64,000 nt of DNA from NCBI RefSeq assembly GCF_004124315.2, contig NZ_CP096889.1, positions 4,061,767 through 4,125,766 of the forward strand. The letters are read 5' to 3'. The position numbers were made by a program, and so were the translations under genes. Source of the DNA: Bacillus cabrialesii. Its GTDB lineage: Bacteria; Bacillota; Bacilli; Bacillales; Bacillaceae. How positions within the stretch are numbered: the stretch's first letter is position 1; each line of letters opens with the position of its first letter. Shown piece after piece: positions 24,471-33,039 of the stretch. Under the pieces are notes generated by a model. That model saw only the letters and a list, made by a program, of their open reading frames with translations. It was not told where the DNA came from and searched no databases.

Positions 24471-24610
24471 TTTTTATTACTTTCATTCTAAATCACTGTG
24501 CTTTTCCAGTCAAATTCCTGCTTCCGTTTACGCAAAAGCATGCTGTGGTATGTAAAATTTGAATGGTATATCCATCAGGAGATCATGCTATGACAGAGGA
24601 GGTTTTCATC

Positions 24611-25900
24611 ATGAGTCAAGAGCGCGTGAAACGGCCCGGACATACCAGATGGTACATATCTTCGTTACTCAGCGGCATTATCATTCTTAATTATTTTGAC
24701 CGGGTTGCCATTTCTGTAGCGGCCCCTGCGATACAAGATTCGTTTCATCTTACAGCAACTGAACTCGGCATCGTGTTTTCCATATACACCTACTCCTATA
24801 CACTGATGCAGCTGCCTGTCGGGAGTTTGCTGGACCGGTTTGGCGTGGCGTGGGTCACGAGGATTGGAATGACAATATGGAGCTTTTTAACGATCCTTCT
24901 TGCTTTTTTGCAAGGAAAATTGCTGTTGTATCTGTTTCGATTTCTCATCGGACTGACGAGCGCCTCTGCGTTCCCTGCCGCCTCCAAGGCAACCGCTCTA
25001 TGGTTTCCTCCAAGTGAGCGGGGATTGGCAAACTCACTGTTCGACTCAGCCGCCAAGTTTTCAAACGTGCTCGGCGCGCCATTGGTCGCCTTTCTTGTCA
25101 CCACATTTGACTGGCGTGTCGCTTTTTTGACGATTGGTTGCATCAATGTGCTGTTTACGATCTTTTTCTGGCAGTATTATGAACAGCCTGAACGCCACAA
25201 ACGCATTTCCAAAAGCGAACTAAACTATATTCAAAAACATAATACGATCACAACAGAGCAAATTCCTTACAAAACGGGCCCGCTTTTAAAAGCGCTTTTC
25301 ACCAACCGCAAAGTATGGGGCTTAATGATCGGATTCACAGGGTATGGCTATACTTTCAACCTGCTGCTGACCTGGCTTCCGACATTCTTTAAACATACAT
25401 ACGGTTTGGATCTCATGTCGTCCGGTTTATTTACAGCCGTGCCGTGGCTGATCTCAACCATTTCCGGAATTGCGGTCGGCGGCTGGCTCGTCGATTACTT
25501 TATTAAGAAAGGCTATTCTAACACCAAGGTGTACCGAACCGTGATCATTGTCGGAATGAGCTTCGGCTTTTTCTTTTTAGGCTCCATTCTGACGAACAAT
25601 ATCACCGTCGCGATTATCTGTATTTCAATCGGCCTCGCCGGTATTTCCGCAACGGCTCCAGTCGGCTGGTCCATCTCCGCTGAGCTCGCGCCGATCGGTT
25701 CCGTATCCATGCTGAGCTCTATGGTGAACCTCGCAAACAACCTGTTCGGAGGCATTATTGCCGCATCACTGACAGGGTATTTGTTTGATGTGACAGGCTC
25801 CTTTACGCTCAGCTTTCTGGTAGCCGGTTTTGTGCTGTTGCTCGGATTGATTTTTTACGTGTTTGTATTGGGGGAAGTGAAACGGATTAAGCTGGAATAA
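24611..25900 (+). CDS. yybO: YybO, MFS transporter of the anion:cation symporter type
   Basis: 429 residues from the ATG at 24611, preceded by GAGGAGG; upstream in-frame ATGs lack sites. Twelve transmembrane helices are visible. The loop 2-3 motif QLPVGSLLDRFGVAWVTRIG and the opening GIIILNYFDRVAISVAAPAI are typical of the ACS family (hexuronate, glucarate, phthalate transporters). An organic-acid substrate is likely, but it cannot be specified. It is monocistronic with a strong terminator shared with convergent yybI. Confidence 0.88.
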   Translation: MSQERVKRPGHTRWYISSLLSGIIILNYFDRVAISVAAPAIQDSFHLTATELGIVFSIYTYSYTLMQLPVGSLLDRFGVAWVTRIGMTIWSFLTILLAFLQGKLLLYLFRFLIGLTSASAFPAASKATALWFPPSERGLANSLFDSAAKFSNVLGAPLVAFLVTTFDWRVAFLTIGCINVLFTIFFWQYYEQPERHKRISKSELNYIQKHNTITTEQIPYKTGPLLKALFTNRKVWGLMIGFTGYGYTFNLLLTWLPTFFKHTYGLDLMSSGLFTAVPWLISTISGIAVGGWLVDYFIKKGYSNTKVYRTVIIVGMSFGFFFLGSILTNNITVAIICISIGLAGISATAPVGWSISAELAPIGSVSMLSSMVNLANNLFGGIIAASLTGYLFDVTGSFTLSFLVAGFVLLLGLIFYVFVLGEVKRIKLE

Positions 25901-25926
25901 AGAGTGCTTGCTGCAAGCACTCTTTT
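25901..25926 (+). terminator. yybO/yybI convergent terminator
   Basis: AGAGTGCTTG and CAAGCACTCT with a 3-base loop and T5, between two convergent genes. Confidence 0.88.
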
Positions 25927-25944
25927 TCTGCATAGAAAGGATAC

Positions 25945-26739
25945 TTACGATAGGTCCCTCCCAAAAATCGAAACAGTCTGGCGGTCAAACATCAATCTCC
26001 GCCCGTTCCATTTCAAGACGGTTTGGACATATCCGAGTGAGTCAGCATTATACCTTCCGGCGATCCGCTGATACGCCACAAGTTCGTATGTGCCGTCTCT
26101 GTCAAAATCAACCGGATATAATCCAGACAAGGGATTCACCCAACCTTCTATCGGCATTTTTAACACACCTTGGCTGGTATAAATCTCATTCAAATATTCC
26201 CTGCCCTTGTAAGTAAGATCAAGGATATACGTTTCATTCTGGTGATGGCTGATGACATTTGCTTTATATTGATTGAGATAACTCACACTGTACTTAAATT
26301 CATCATTAAACACATCCGAATGAAAAATCTGCCGGAACCGCCGATTTAGATAGGCAAAAATATACGCATATATAGTGCCTCCGCTTCCCCCGGTATCTAT
26401 CACCACTGCCACATCATCAATCTTATCACCTGTCATATCCCCAAGAAAAAGAGACGGATTGTAGCCCATATTGTTCTGAAGCTGGATTCGCTGTTCCTGA
26501 TGGGTTCTGCCGTCACGGATCACCAATGTAATATCTCTCCATAAAGGGCTTCCAGGCATTTGGGTGCCAGTAAGAAAGACTTCGTCAATAACGCCATCTC
26601 CCGTTATATCCCCGCGGGCAGATGTAATGATTGCGCGGGAGGAAATGGGCTGCCGAAATACGTATGGATGTTGAACAAGTCCTCCGTTCCCGCCAGCATA
26701 AAACCAATAAGGAGCCATTCTGATGTCATACAGATTCAA
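25945..26739 (-). CDS. yybI: YybI, FG-GAP-like inner spore coat protein
   Basis: 264 residues from a TTG at 26739 with GGAAGGTG upstream; a GTG at 26748 is the alternative. Three aspartate-rich loops (GDITGDGVIDEVFL, GDMTGDKIDDVAVV and PVDFDRDGTYELVAY) look like FG-GAP/VCBS calcium-binding repeats. The protein has no signal peptide. B. subtilis YybI is reported as a coat component made in the mother cell. The gene is a single unit. Confidence 0.85.
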   Translation of the reverse strand: MNLYDIRMAPYWFYAGGNGGLVQHPYVFRQPISSRAIITSARGDITGDGVIDEVFLTGTQMPGSPLWRDITLVIRDGRTHQEQRIQLQNNMGYNPSLFLGDMTGDKIDDVAVVIDTGGSGGTIYAYIFAYLNRRFRQIFHSDVFNDEFKYSVSYLNQYKANVISHHQNETYILDLTYKGREYLNEIYTSQGVLKMPIEGWVNPLSGLYPVDFDRDGTYELVAYQRIAGRYNADSLGYVQTVLKWNGRRLMFDRQTVSIFGRDLS

Positions 26740-26812
26740 TGAAGTCACCTTCCCTCATCAACTGAATGAATCATTATATGCAGGAATGACACACCGAAGA
26801 CATATCTGAACG

Positions 26813-27202
26813 CTAAACACCAATCAAATCCGTACCATATGAATTATCGATTGCACAAAGCCACTCGTCCTGCGCGTTTTTCTTAAACACATAAGTCGCC
26901 CTTCTTTCCATCGCATATTCGGAGTCTGTTTTATCCGAATCAAGCAGTGTTTGAGAAAGGACGAGTACAGTGTCACCTGCTTCTAACATGACCATTTCCC
27001 CTTGTGTCGGGACAATATGATGATCAAAATAGTTCGCGATCGCGATAAACGCCTTTTTGATTTCTTCTTTGCCTCGCGCGATCATGCCGGGCTTTACAAC
27101 TAAAATGGCATCTTCCGTGTAGTAATTCATCAATGTATCAAAATCTTCATTTCTGATTGCCAAATCACACGCAGAGATGATGTCTTTTATTTGCTGTTCC
27201 AA
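26813..27202 (-). CDS. yybH: YybH, SnoaL-like (NTF2 fold) protein
   Basis: 129 residues from a TTG at 27202 (GGGAGGGAATCC upstream). The frame extends to an ATG at 27217 without a site. The NTF2-like pattern SACDLAIRNEDFDTLMNYYTEDAILVVKPG and the C-terminal WLCAIDNSYGTD belong to the DUF4440/SnoaL group of small enzymes or binding proteins. Substrate unknown. It is divergent from yybG. Confidence 0.88.
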   Translation of the reverse strand: MEQQIKDIISACDLAIRNEDFDTLMNYYTEDAILVVKPGMIARGKEEIKKAFIAIANYFDHHIVPTQGEMVMLEAGDTVLVLSQTLLDSDKTDSEYAMERRATYVFKKNAQDEWLCAIDNSYGTDLIGV

Positions 27203-27348
27203 AGGATTCCCTCCCAATCATCGTGATTGGATATATTATACATTATTCACCATCTGAAACCCTAAAAATAAAATGAAAAGTACCTCTATTTCATATATAA
27301 TCAAATAGATATATTTAACAAAGTTCCCAATTGAAGGGGTGAACGATA

Positions 27349-28188
27349 TTGTCTGCGGAATTAACGTTACATGACAATACGCACCATGGATTAAGCGCGG
27401 ATTGCCAGCACTGTTTTGGCTTGTGCTGTGTCGCCTTGCCTTATGCGAAATCAGCGGATTTTGCTTTTGATAAAGACGGAGGCACGCCTTGCCGCAACTT
27501 ACAATCAAACTATCAATGCTCTATACATAAAAACCTTCGGGAAAAAGGATTTCGAGGCTGTTCTGCTTATGAATGCTTTGGCGCCGGCCAGAAGGTATCC
27601 CAAATCACTTATGAGGGAATGGATTGGCGAAACAACCCGGAAACTGCAAATGAGATGTTTGACGTTTTTCCTATCATGCAGCAGCTGCACGAAATGCTCT
27701 GGTATTTACATGAAGCTCTTTCTTTAGAGGCAGCCAAGCCAATTCATCGTGAGCTGCGAACCTGTTTCGAAAAGACAGACAAGCTCACCAGGCTCAGCAA
27801 AGAAAGCCTGCTGACACTGCAGGTGCACGAGCATCGAACTGAGGTCAATGAATGGCTGTTAAAAACGAGTGAGCTGGTGCGTGCCCAAGCACGCAATCCA
27901 AAACTTCCGAAAAAAATCAGCCGGGGAAGTATCCTGATCGGCGCGAAACTGAAAGGGCTCGATCTGCGAGGGGCAAACCTAAGAGGGGCGCTGCTCATAG
28001 CTGCCGATCTGAGAAACGCTGATCTGAGAATGACGGACTTTATCGGTGCGGACCTAAGAGACGCTGATCTCAGAGGCGCCGACCTGACCGGAAGCATTTT
28101 TCTGACGCAGGCACAGGTGAATGCCGCAAACGGCGATTCGAACACAAAGCTGCCGCAGTCTTTACAAACCCCTGCCCACTGGAAGTAA
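27349..28188 (+). CDS. yybG: YybG, cysteine-rich N-terminus plus pentapeptide repeats
   Basis: 279 residues from a TTG with GAAGGGGTG upstream. The first 90 residues carry a cysteine cluster, CQHCFGLCC, then GTPCRNL, YQCSIH and GCSAYECFG, spaced like a zinc- or iron-cluster binding domain. A helical middle follows. Residues about 195-255 are pentapeptide repeats (LKGLDLRGANLRGALLIAAD and similar) that build a right-handed beta-helix. Quinolone-resistance Qnr proteins share only the repeat fold. Function unknown. Confidence 0.88.
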   Translation: MSAELTLHDNTHHGLSADCQHCFGLCCVALPYAKSADFAFDKDGGTPCRNLQSNYQCSIHKNLREKGFRGCSAYECFGAGQKVSQITYEGMDWRNNPETANEMFDVFPIMQQLHEMLWYLHEALSLEAAKPIHRELRTCFEKTDKLTRLSKESLLTLQVHEHRTEVNEWLLKTSELVRAQARNPKLPKKISRGSILIGAKLKGLDLRGANLRGALLIAADLRNADLRMTDFIGADLRDADLRGADLTGSIFLTQAQVNAANGDSNTKLPQSLQTPAHWK

Positions 28189-28189
28189 A

Positions 28190-28217
28190 AAAAAGAACCC
28201 GCCTGCGGTCCTTTTTT
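28190..28217 (+). terminator. yybG terminator
   Basis: An imperfect GAACCCGC / GCGGTCC hairpin with T6 just after the stop codon. Confidence 0.6.
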
Positions 28218-28249
28218 GCTGCCAACATTTATTTATAGGTTCCAACTAA

Positions 28250-28321
28250 AATCGGACTGCGTCATATTTCTCCGATCTGTTTCACAGCCCGACGGTCACC
28301 TATGAGGAATTAACCTACTAA
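28250..28321 (+). pseudogene. Short coding remnant, origin unknown
   Basis: A plus-strand frame without start reads TASYFSDLFHSPTVTYEELTY and a stop. It looks like the C-terminal tail of a protein, but the rest is absent. I do not recognise the family. Confidence 0.3.
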
Positions 28322-28348
28322 AAAGGCTATGAACATAACCTTTTTAGT
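28316..28348 (-). terminator. Beta-lactamase gene terminator
   Basis: ACTAAAAAGG and CCTTTTTAGT form a 10-bp inverted repeat just after the beta-lactamase stop codon. Confidence 0.65.
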
Positions 28349-28359
28349 ACAATCATTTC

Positions 28360-29292
28360 CTATTTATTTTTGACTTTAAGGGCCTTAATGACTTCTTTTG
28401 TTGCCTCAGCAATGAGCTTGTCGTTATAATCAGCATCTTTTTTATCACGACTTGAAAGTACGGCAAGAACAATAGGATCTCCTTTTGGCGGCCAAATAAT
28501 CGCAATGTCATTTCGCGTACCATATGATCCTGCTCCAGTCTTATCAGCCACTTCCCAACCTTTCGGCACTCCGGCACGAATTAAAGCATCTCCTGTAGTA
28601 TTTCTCTTCATCCAATCTATCAAAAGCTCACGTTTCTCAGTTGGGAGTGCATCTCCGAGTGTAAAAGCTTGGAGACTGGTAGCAAGTGCTTTTGCTGTAC
28701 TCGTATCATGAGTTTCACCTGGATTCACTTCATTTAAATCTGGCTCAAATCGCTCAGGGTTGGTTACATTATCACCCATTTCCTCCAGTGCCTTTTTAAA
28801 CCCAGCCGGTCCACCCAGTTGTTTCAGGATAAGGTTTCCAGCTGTATTGTCACTGTATCGAAGAGAAGCATCGGCAAGCTCCTTCAGGGTCATCCCCGTA
28901 TCAACATGCTTTTCTGTGATCGGATTATAATTGACAAGATCCCCACGTGTATAGGTAATTCTTTGATTCAGCTCTTCTATTGACTTCTGTTGTAAAAGTG
29001 CTCCTACAGCTAGAGCCTTATGAGTGGATGCATAAGCAAAACGCTCATCTGGATGATAGGTTACTGTTTGATTTGTACCAGTATCCAGCGCAAAGACACC
29101 AAGTTTAACATCATATTCTTCTTCAAGCTTGGAAAAATTATGGTTGCTGGAAGTTTCTTTTTTGGGCGGTTTAGTTGATTCAGCATCGACGTTATTGTTT
29201 GAACAGCCTACAAGCGTTGCACATGAAAGAAATAGGACAGGTAGCATTTTTCTGAATACTGAAGTACGAAAAATGTTGCTTAACGATTTCAT
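28360..29292 (-). CDS. Class A beta-lactamase, lipoprotein form
   Basis: 310 residues with a lipoprotein signal (lipobox LVGC, Cys about 30). The class A active-site set is complete: STHK (Ser70 motif), YSDN (SDN motif), RFEPDLNE (Glu166 loop) and DKTGAGSYGT (KTG motif). Such enzymes hydrolyse penicillins, here at the membrane surface. In strain 168 the class A enzyme gene penP sits elsewhere on the chromosome and its sequence differs, so this looks like an acquired or differently placed gene. No BlaR/BlaI regulator is next to it. Gene debris lies on both sides. Confidence 0.93.
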   Translation of the reverse strand: MKSLSNIFRTSVFRKMLPVLFLSCATLVGCSNNNVDAESTKPPKKETSSNHNFSKLEEEYDVKLGVFALDTGTNQTVTYHPDERFAYASTHKALAVGALLQQKSIEELNQRITYTRGDLVNYNPITEKHVDTGMTLKELADASLRYSDNTAGNLILKQLGGPAGFKKALEEMGDNVTNPERFEPDLNEVNPGETHDTSTAKALATSLQAFTLGDALPTEKRELLIDWMKRNTTGDALIRAGVPKGWEVADKTGAGSYGTRNDIAIIWPPKGDPIVLAVLSSRDKKDADYNDKLIAEATKEVIKALKVKNK

Positions 29293-29724
29293 TAAAACTC
29301 AACCTCTTTCTAAAAAATATAGTATGTGTTTCTTTCTAAAGGAATCATTTTGTCCTTTTTTCCATATAAAAATGCACCCCAAGATACATACATAGATTAC
29401 TTAGAAATTTTATCTATGTCTATCTTAAAGGGCGCACATCAAGCAATCTGGAAGGGCATTGAGAAGTTATATATACATGAAATAGCTTTACTATTAACCA
29501 GCAGACGTTCCTCCATCGATTGTCTACGCAGGCCCCGTTACAAAAGAGGCTTCGTCAGAGAGAAGCCAGAAAAAAATGACCTCCTCAAAGAAGCTCATTT
29601 TTTCGTTTTTGGGGAAAACTGTTTTTTTTGGCTTAATGGCGATATACCCCCTTGGAAGAAAGGGATACAAATGATTGCCTTAACCAAAAAGAAAATCAAT
29701 ACGTATCAGGACAATTTACATCAG
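29293..29724. other. Non-coding stretch with gene debris between beta-lactamase and yybF
   Basis: Upstream of the beta-lactamase the sequence is AT-rich and holds its AAGAGGTTGAG-type site. The middle carries a short-chain dehydrogenase tail (29494-29615). The remainder has A/T-rich hairpins but no supportable gene. Confidence 0.5.
29494..29615 (-). pseudogene. Remnant of a short-chain dehydrogenase C-terminus
   Basis: On the minus strand the frame reads LLSDEASFVTGPA, then an in-frame TAG, then TIDGGTSAG and TAA. SDR proteins end with a near-identical block (LLSDEASFVTG followed by a D-G-G tail). Only about 35 codons survive and the frame has an internal stop, so it is clear debris of a Rossmann-fold oxidoreductase. 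Confidence 0.7.
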
Positions 29725-30981
29725 TCATAACGCTTTATCGGACATTTTCACACTTCTAGCCAAGTATCCCGACAGCCATAACGCAACCAGCAGCATGAAG
29801 ATGATCATGCCAACGACACCCAGCCAGTGAAAAGCAGACCAGAATAGCCCGCCGACCGTTCCGCAAACACTTGAACCGGCGTAATAAAAGAACAAATACA
29901 ACGATGACGCCTGCGCTTTGTTGTGCAAGGCTCTTCTGCCCACCCAGCTGCTGGCGACTGAATGCCCGCCGAAGAAGCCGAATGTAAAGAGCGCAATCCC
30001 CAGAATTTTCACTGCTAACACACTGTTTACCGTTAATAAAGCACCTGCGATGACGATGAAGATATTCATCATTAAGATTTTCGGGTAGCCATATTGATCA
30101 ACCATTCTACCAATGAAAGACGAGCTGAAAATCCCTACAATCATCACAATAAAAATCCAGCTGGCAAACGCTTTATTAAACGAATACGGCGGTCCCAACA
30201 GCACATACGCAATGTAGTTAAACAATGCCACATTGCTTCCGAGCAGCAAAAAACCAATCAGGAACAAGCTTAATAGTTTTCGGTCCTTCAAGTGGCTGAT
30301 AAGAGACAAGCCCAATTGTCCGAACTCCAATTTTCTCGGCGTAAAATGCCTGGATGGAGGCAAATTCATAAAAAATATTATACTTGCGATCAAACTAATC
30401 ACACCAATTGACCCCATCGCTACATGCCAAGTAAAGTATTCGCTCAGGAGACCTGACACGATCCTTCCAAAAACGGCGCCGATCGCGTTTCCGCTGATAT
30501 ACAGCCCCATCGCTGATCCAAGGCTTCCGGGTTCAATTTCTTCTCCGAGATAAGCCATCGCAATCGAAGGAAGGCCGGCGAGCGCAATCCCTTGAATGGT
30601 TCTCAATACGAGCAGCGTATGAAAATTGGGGCTGAAAGCCGACGCCAGACAAAGAACAGATGCGGCCAGCATTGATATAGCCATAATCGGCTTGCGCCCC
30701 CACACCTCGGACAATGAGCCAAAGACAAGCATACTCACAGCTAACAGCATTGTGGTAACAGATAAAGAAAGACTCGCCGCCGTAGGCGTTACATGAAAGT
30801 CCCGCGTGAATTCCTCCATAAGCGGCTGTACGCAATAAAGAATCGCAAATGTATTAAAACCCGCGGCAAAGAAAGCAAACGTAATTTTACGAAAAACCGG
30901 TGTTCCTTTTTGAATATATGTCATCGGGACTTCATCGGCCCCTCCGCATGATGTTGAGCACTCCAATTCATAAACAACCAT
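29725..30981 (-). CDS. yybF: YybF, MFS transporter (YnfM/drug-efflux type)
   Basis: Up to 418 residues with 12 transmembrane helices. VFGSLSEVWGRKPIMAISML (loop 2-3) and LRTIQGIALAGLPSIAMAYLGEE are typical of the DHA1-like YnfM/AraJ branch. The start is uncertain: ATG 30981 with AAAGG upstream, or ATG 30924 giving MTYIQKGTPVF. It is divergent from the LysR gene yybE, which probably regulates it. The transported compound is unknown. Confidence 0.87.
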   Translation of the reverse strand: MVVYELECSTSCGGADEVPMTYIQKGTPVFRKITFAFFAAGFNTFAILYCVQPLMEEFTRDFHVTPTAASLSLSVTTMLLAVSMLVFGSLSEVWGRKPIMAISMLAASVLCLASAFSPNFHTLLVLRTIQGIALAGLPSIAMAYLGEEIEPGSLGSAMGLYISGNAIGAVFGRIVSGLLSEYFTWHVAMGSIGVISLIASIIFFMNLPPSRHFTPRKLEFGQLGLSLISHLKDRKLLSLFLIGFLLLGSNVALFNYIAYVLLGPPYSFNKAFASWIFIVMIVGIFSSSFIGRMVDQYGYPKILMMNIFIVIAGALLTVNSVLAVKILGIALFTFGFFGGHSVASSWVGRRALHNKAQASSLYLFFYYAGSSVCGTVGGLFWSAFHWLGVVGMIIFMLLVALWLSGYLARSVKMSDKAL

Positions 30982-31111
30982 CCTTTATTTTCTACGAATT
31001 CAAACATTCTCGAGTCTGTTTATACATTTATCTTAGCACCGTTAATATATGTTGTATAATGCATATAAAATATCCTTTTCATGCTTATATGTAATAGAGG
31101 AGGGATGATGA

Positions 31112-31990
31112 TTGGAATGGGAACAGCTTGAATATTTTCAAACACTGGCCCGGATGCAGCACGTGACAAAAGCGGCAAAAAGCCTCTCCATCACACAGCC
31201 CGCGCTTTCACGCTCTATCGCCAGGCTGGAAAACCACTTAGGCGTCCCGCTATTCGACAGGCAGGGACGATCCATTACTTTAAATAAATACGGTCACATC
31301 TTTTTACGGCGGGTTCAAGCGATGATGAAGGAGTACACCGAAGGAAAAGAGGAAATCCAAGCCTTATTAAAGCCAGACCAAGGTGAGGTGTCTCTCGGTT
31401 TTTTACATACATTAGGGACAACGCTTGTGCCCGATCTCATCGGCTCCTTCCAGCAAGAATATTCCAACATTTCCTTTCAGCTGAAGCAAAACCATTCTTA
31501 TTGGCTGCTCGAACAATTAAAGTCCGGAGATCTGGACCTCTGTCTCCTCGCTTCAATCAAGCCGGAAAAAACAATCCAATGGATCCAGCTGTGGAGTGAA
31601 GAACTATTTGTATTTGTTCCAAACGATCACCCGTTAGCCCATCGTGAAAGCATTACCCTGAATGAAATTGCCGGGGAGCGTTTTATTTTATTGAAAAAGG
31701 GCTACGCGCTTCGAATGACGGTCGATGAGCTGTTTGAAAAAGCCGATATACAGCCGAACATTATGTTTGAAGGGGAAGAAGCCGCCACTGCGGCAGGTTT
31801 TGTGGCGGCCGGACTGGGCATATCCATTCTGCCCGACCTGAAAGGCTTAGACCAAAGCAAAATCACAAAAATCCCTGTCAGCTGGCCGGAATGTCAGCGT
31901 GTCATCGGCATCGCCTGGATAAAAGGCAGAATTTTATCACCGGTTGCTGAGACCTTTAAAGAGTATGTCATCAGCCATTTTGCTGAGTAA
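31112..31990 (+). CDS. yybE: YybE, LysR-family regulator
   Basis: 292 residues from a TTG with GAGGAGGGATGATGA upstream. The N-terminal helix-turn-helix is EYFQTLARMQHVTKAAKSLSITQPALSRSIARLE, and a periplasmic-binding-protein-like effector domain follows. It faces yybF across about 130 bp, a standard LysR/target layout. Its C-terminus is 14 bp from yybD, so it may also be co-transcribed with that gene. Confidence 0.9.
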   Translation: MEWEQLEYFQTLARMQHVTKAAKSLSITQPALSRSIARLENHLGVPLFDRQGRSITLNKYGHIFLRRVQAMMKEYTEGKEEIQALLKPDQGEVSLGFLHTLGTTLVPDLIGSFQQEYSNISFQLKQNHSYWLLEQLKSGDLDLCLLASIKPEKTIQWIQLWSEELFVFVPNDHPLAHRESITLNEIAGERFILLKKGYALRMTVDELFEKADIQPNIMFEGEEAATAAGFVAAGLGISILPDLKGLDQSKITKIPVSWPECQRVIGIAWIKGRILSPVAETFKEYVISHFAE

Positions 31991-32004
31991 GGAGGAGTTA
32001 CATC

Positions 32005-32442
32005 ATGAATGTGAAGAGAATAACGTCAGAACATGATTTACATACAGCGTTTGAAATCAGAAAAGCAGTATTTGTTGAGGAACAAGGCTGTCCCGTTTCC
32101 GATGAATTCGATGAGTTCGATACACTCCGCGGAGATTGCCGGCACATTTTGGTTTATCACGAGAATGAACCCGTTGGCACAGCCCGTGTCCGTATCGTTG
32201 ATCACGTGGGCAAACTGGAAAGAATCTGCATTTTGAAGCCCTATCGCAAATTCGGGCTGGGCAAAGTGATCGTCGATGTGTTAGAACGCATTGTGAAAGA
32301 ACAAGGCATTTCAGCCTTCAAACTGTACGGCCAGACACAGGCGGCAGGCTTTTATGAAAAACTCGGCTATCAGACAGCATCTGATGAATTTATGCTGGAC
32401 GGCATCCCCCATGTGCTAATGACAAAACAAGATGGCCGATAA
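32005..32442 (+). CDS. yybD: YybD, GNAT acetyltransferase
   Basis: 145 residues with GGAGGAG upstream. The acetyl-CoA pyrophosphate loop LKPYRKFGLGKVIVD and the tail GQTQAAGFYEKLGYQ mark the ElaA/YybD-like GNAT fold. The acceptor is unknown. The protein is strikingly similar to the product of the gene at 36313, which suggests a duplication. Confidence 0.88.
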   Translation: MNVKRITSEHDLHTAFEIRKAVFVEEQGCPVSDEFDEFDTLRGDCRHILVYHENEPVGTARVRIVDHVGKLERICILKPYRKFGLGKVIVDVLERIVKEQGISAFKLYGQTQAAGFYEKLGYQTASDEFMLDGIPHVLMTKQDGR

Positions 32443-32524
32443 ATTGTTCACAAATTTGTCACTTATGAGCGTTAGTACTTCATTGGTATACTAATCACCG
32501 ATTATTGAGAGAAGGAATGATTGT

Positions 32525-33004
32525 ATGCCAGCAAATAAAAAAGAAGGCCTGATCTTTGGCGTGATGATGTGTTTTGGAATGGTCTGCGTCATGTCGATTT
32601 ACAATGCCTGCATCAACGGAGCCATTCATGATGTTTCACTGGTGACCGTTTTTGAAATGGTCATCGGTTTTATTATCGCACTGCTGTTAGATTTACTGTT
32701 AGTAGGCCCACTTGCCAAAAAGATTGCTTTCAGCTTGCCGTTCGACAAGTCAAAAAAAGTATTAGTGATCCTTGCCATATCGACGTGTATGGTGATCGGC
32801 ATGGTGCTTTGTATGTCTGTGTTCGGTTTAGTGACAGCAGCTTTATCAAATGGGCTAAATGGGGACAGCGTCTTCAACGCTTATCTGATGATTGTATTGA
32901 AAAATTTCATCTTAGCTTATCCATTGCAATTACTGATTATGGGACCGCTTGTCAGAGGGATTTTTATGAAATTTGTAAAACCAAAGCTCACAGCTGCTAT
33001 TTAA
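32525..33004 (+). CDS. yybC: YybC, DUF2798 membrane protein
   Basis: 159 residues with GAAGGAATG before the ATG. Four hydrophobic segments are arranged as two DUF2798-like hairpins (MMCFGMVCVMSIYNACINGA and CMVIGMVLCMSVFGLVTAAL). Family role unknown. It ends with a strong hairpin shared with the convergent LysR gene. Confidence 0.85.
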   Translation: MPANKKEGLIFGVMMCFGMVCVMSIYNACINGAIHDVSLVTVFEMVIGFIIALLLDLLLVGPLAKKIAFSLPFDKSKKVLVILAISTCMVIGMVLCMSVFGLVTAALSNGLNGDSVFNAYLMIVLKNFILAYPLQLLIMGPLVRGIFMKFVKPKLTAAI

Positions 33005-33007
33005 ATA

Positions 33008-33039
33008 GAAAAGGAGTGAGCGTTACACTCACTCCTTTT
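33008..33039 (+). terminator. yybC / LysR convergent terminator
   Basis: AAAAGGAGTGAG and CTCACTCCTTTT form a long stem; it overlaps the last codons of the convergent LysR gene. Confidence 0.85.

Noticed and set aside
24166..24486. 106-codon minus-strand frame starting upstream of yybP
   Set aside because: Its first two thirds translate the manganese riboswitch; only the last 36 codons, with their own ATG and ribosome binding site, are credible.
27744..28145. 133-codon minus-strand frame opposite yybG
   Set aside because: A serine/arginine-rich shadow of the pentapeptide repeats.
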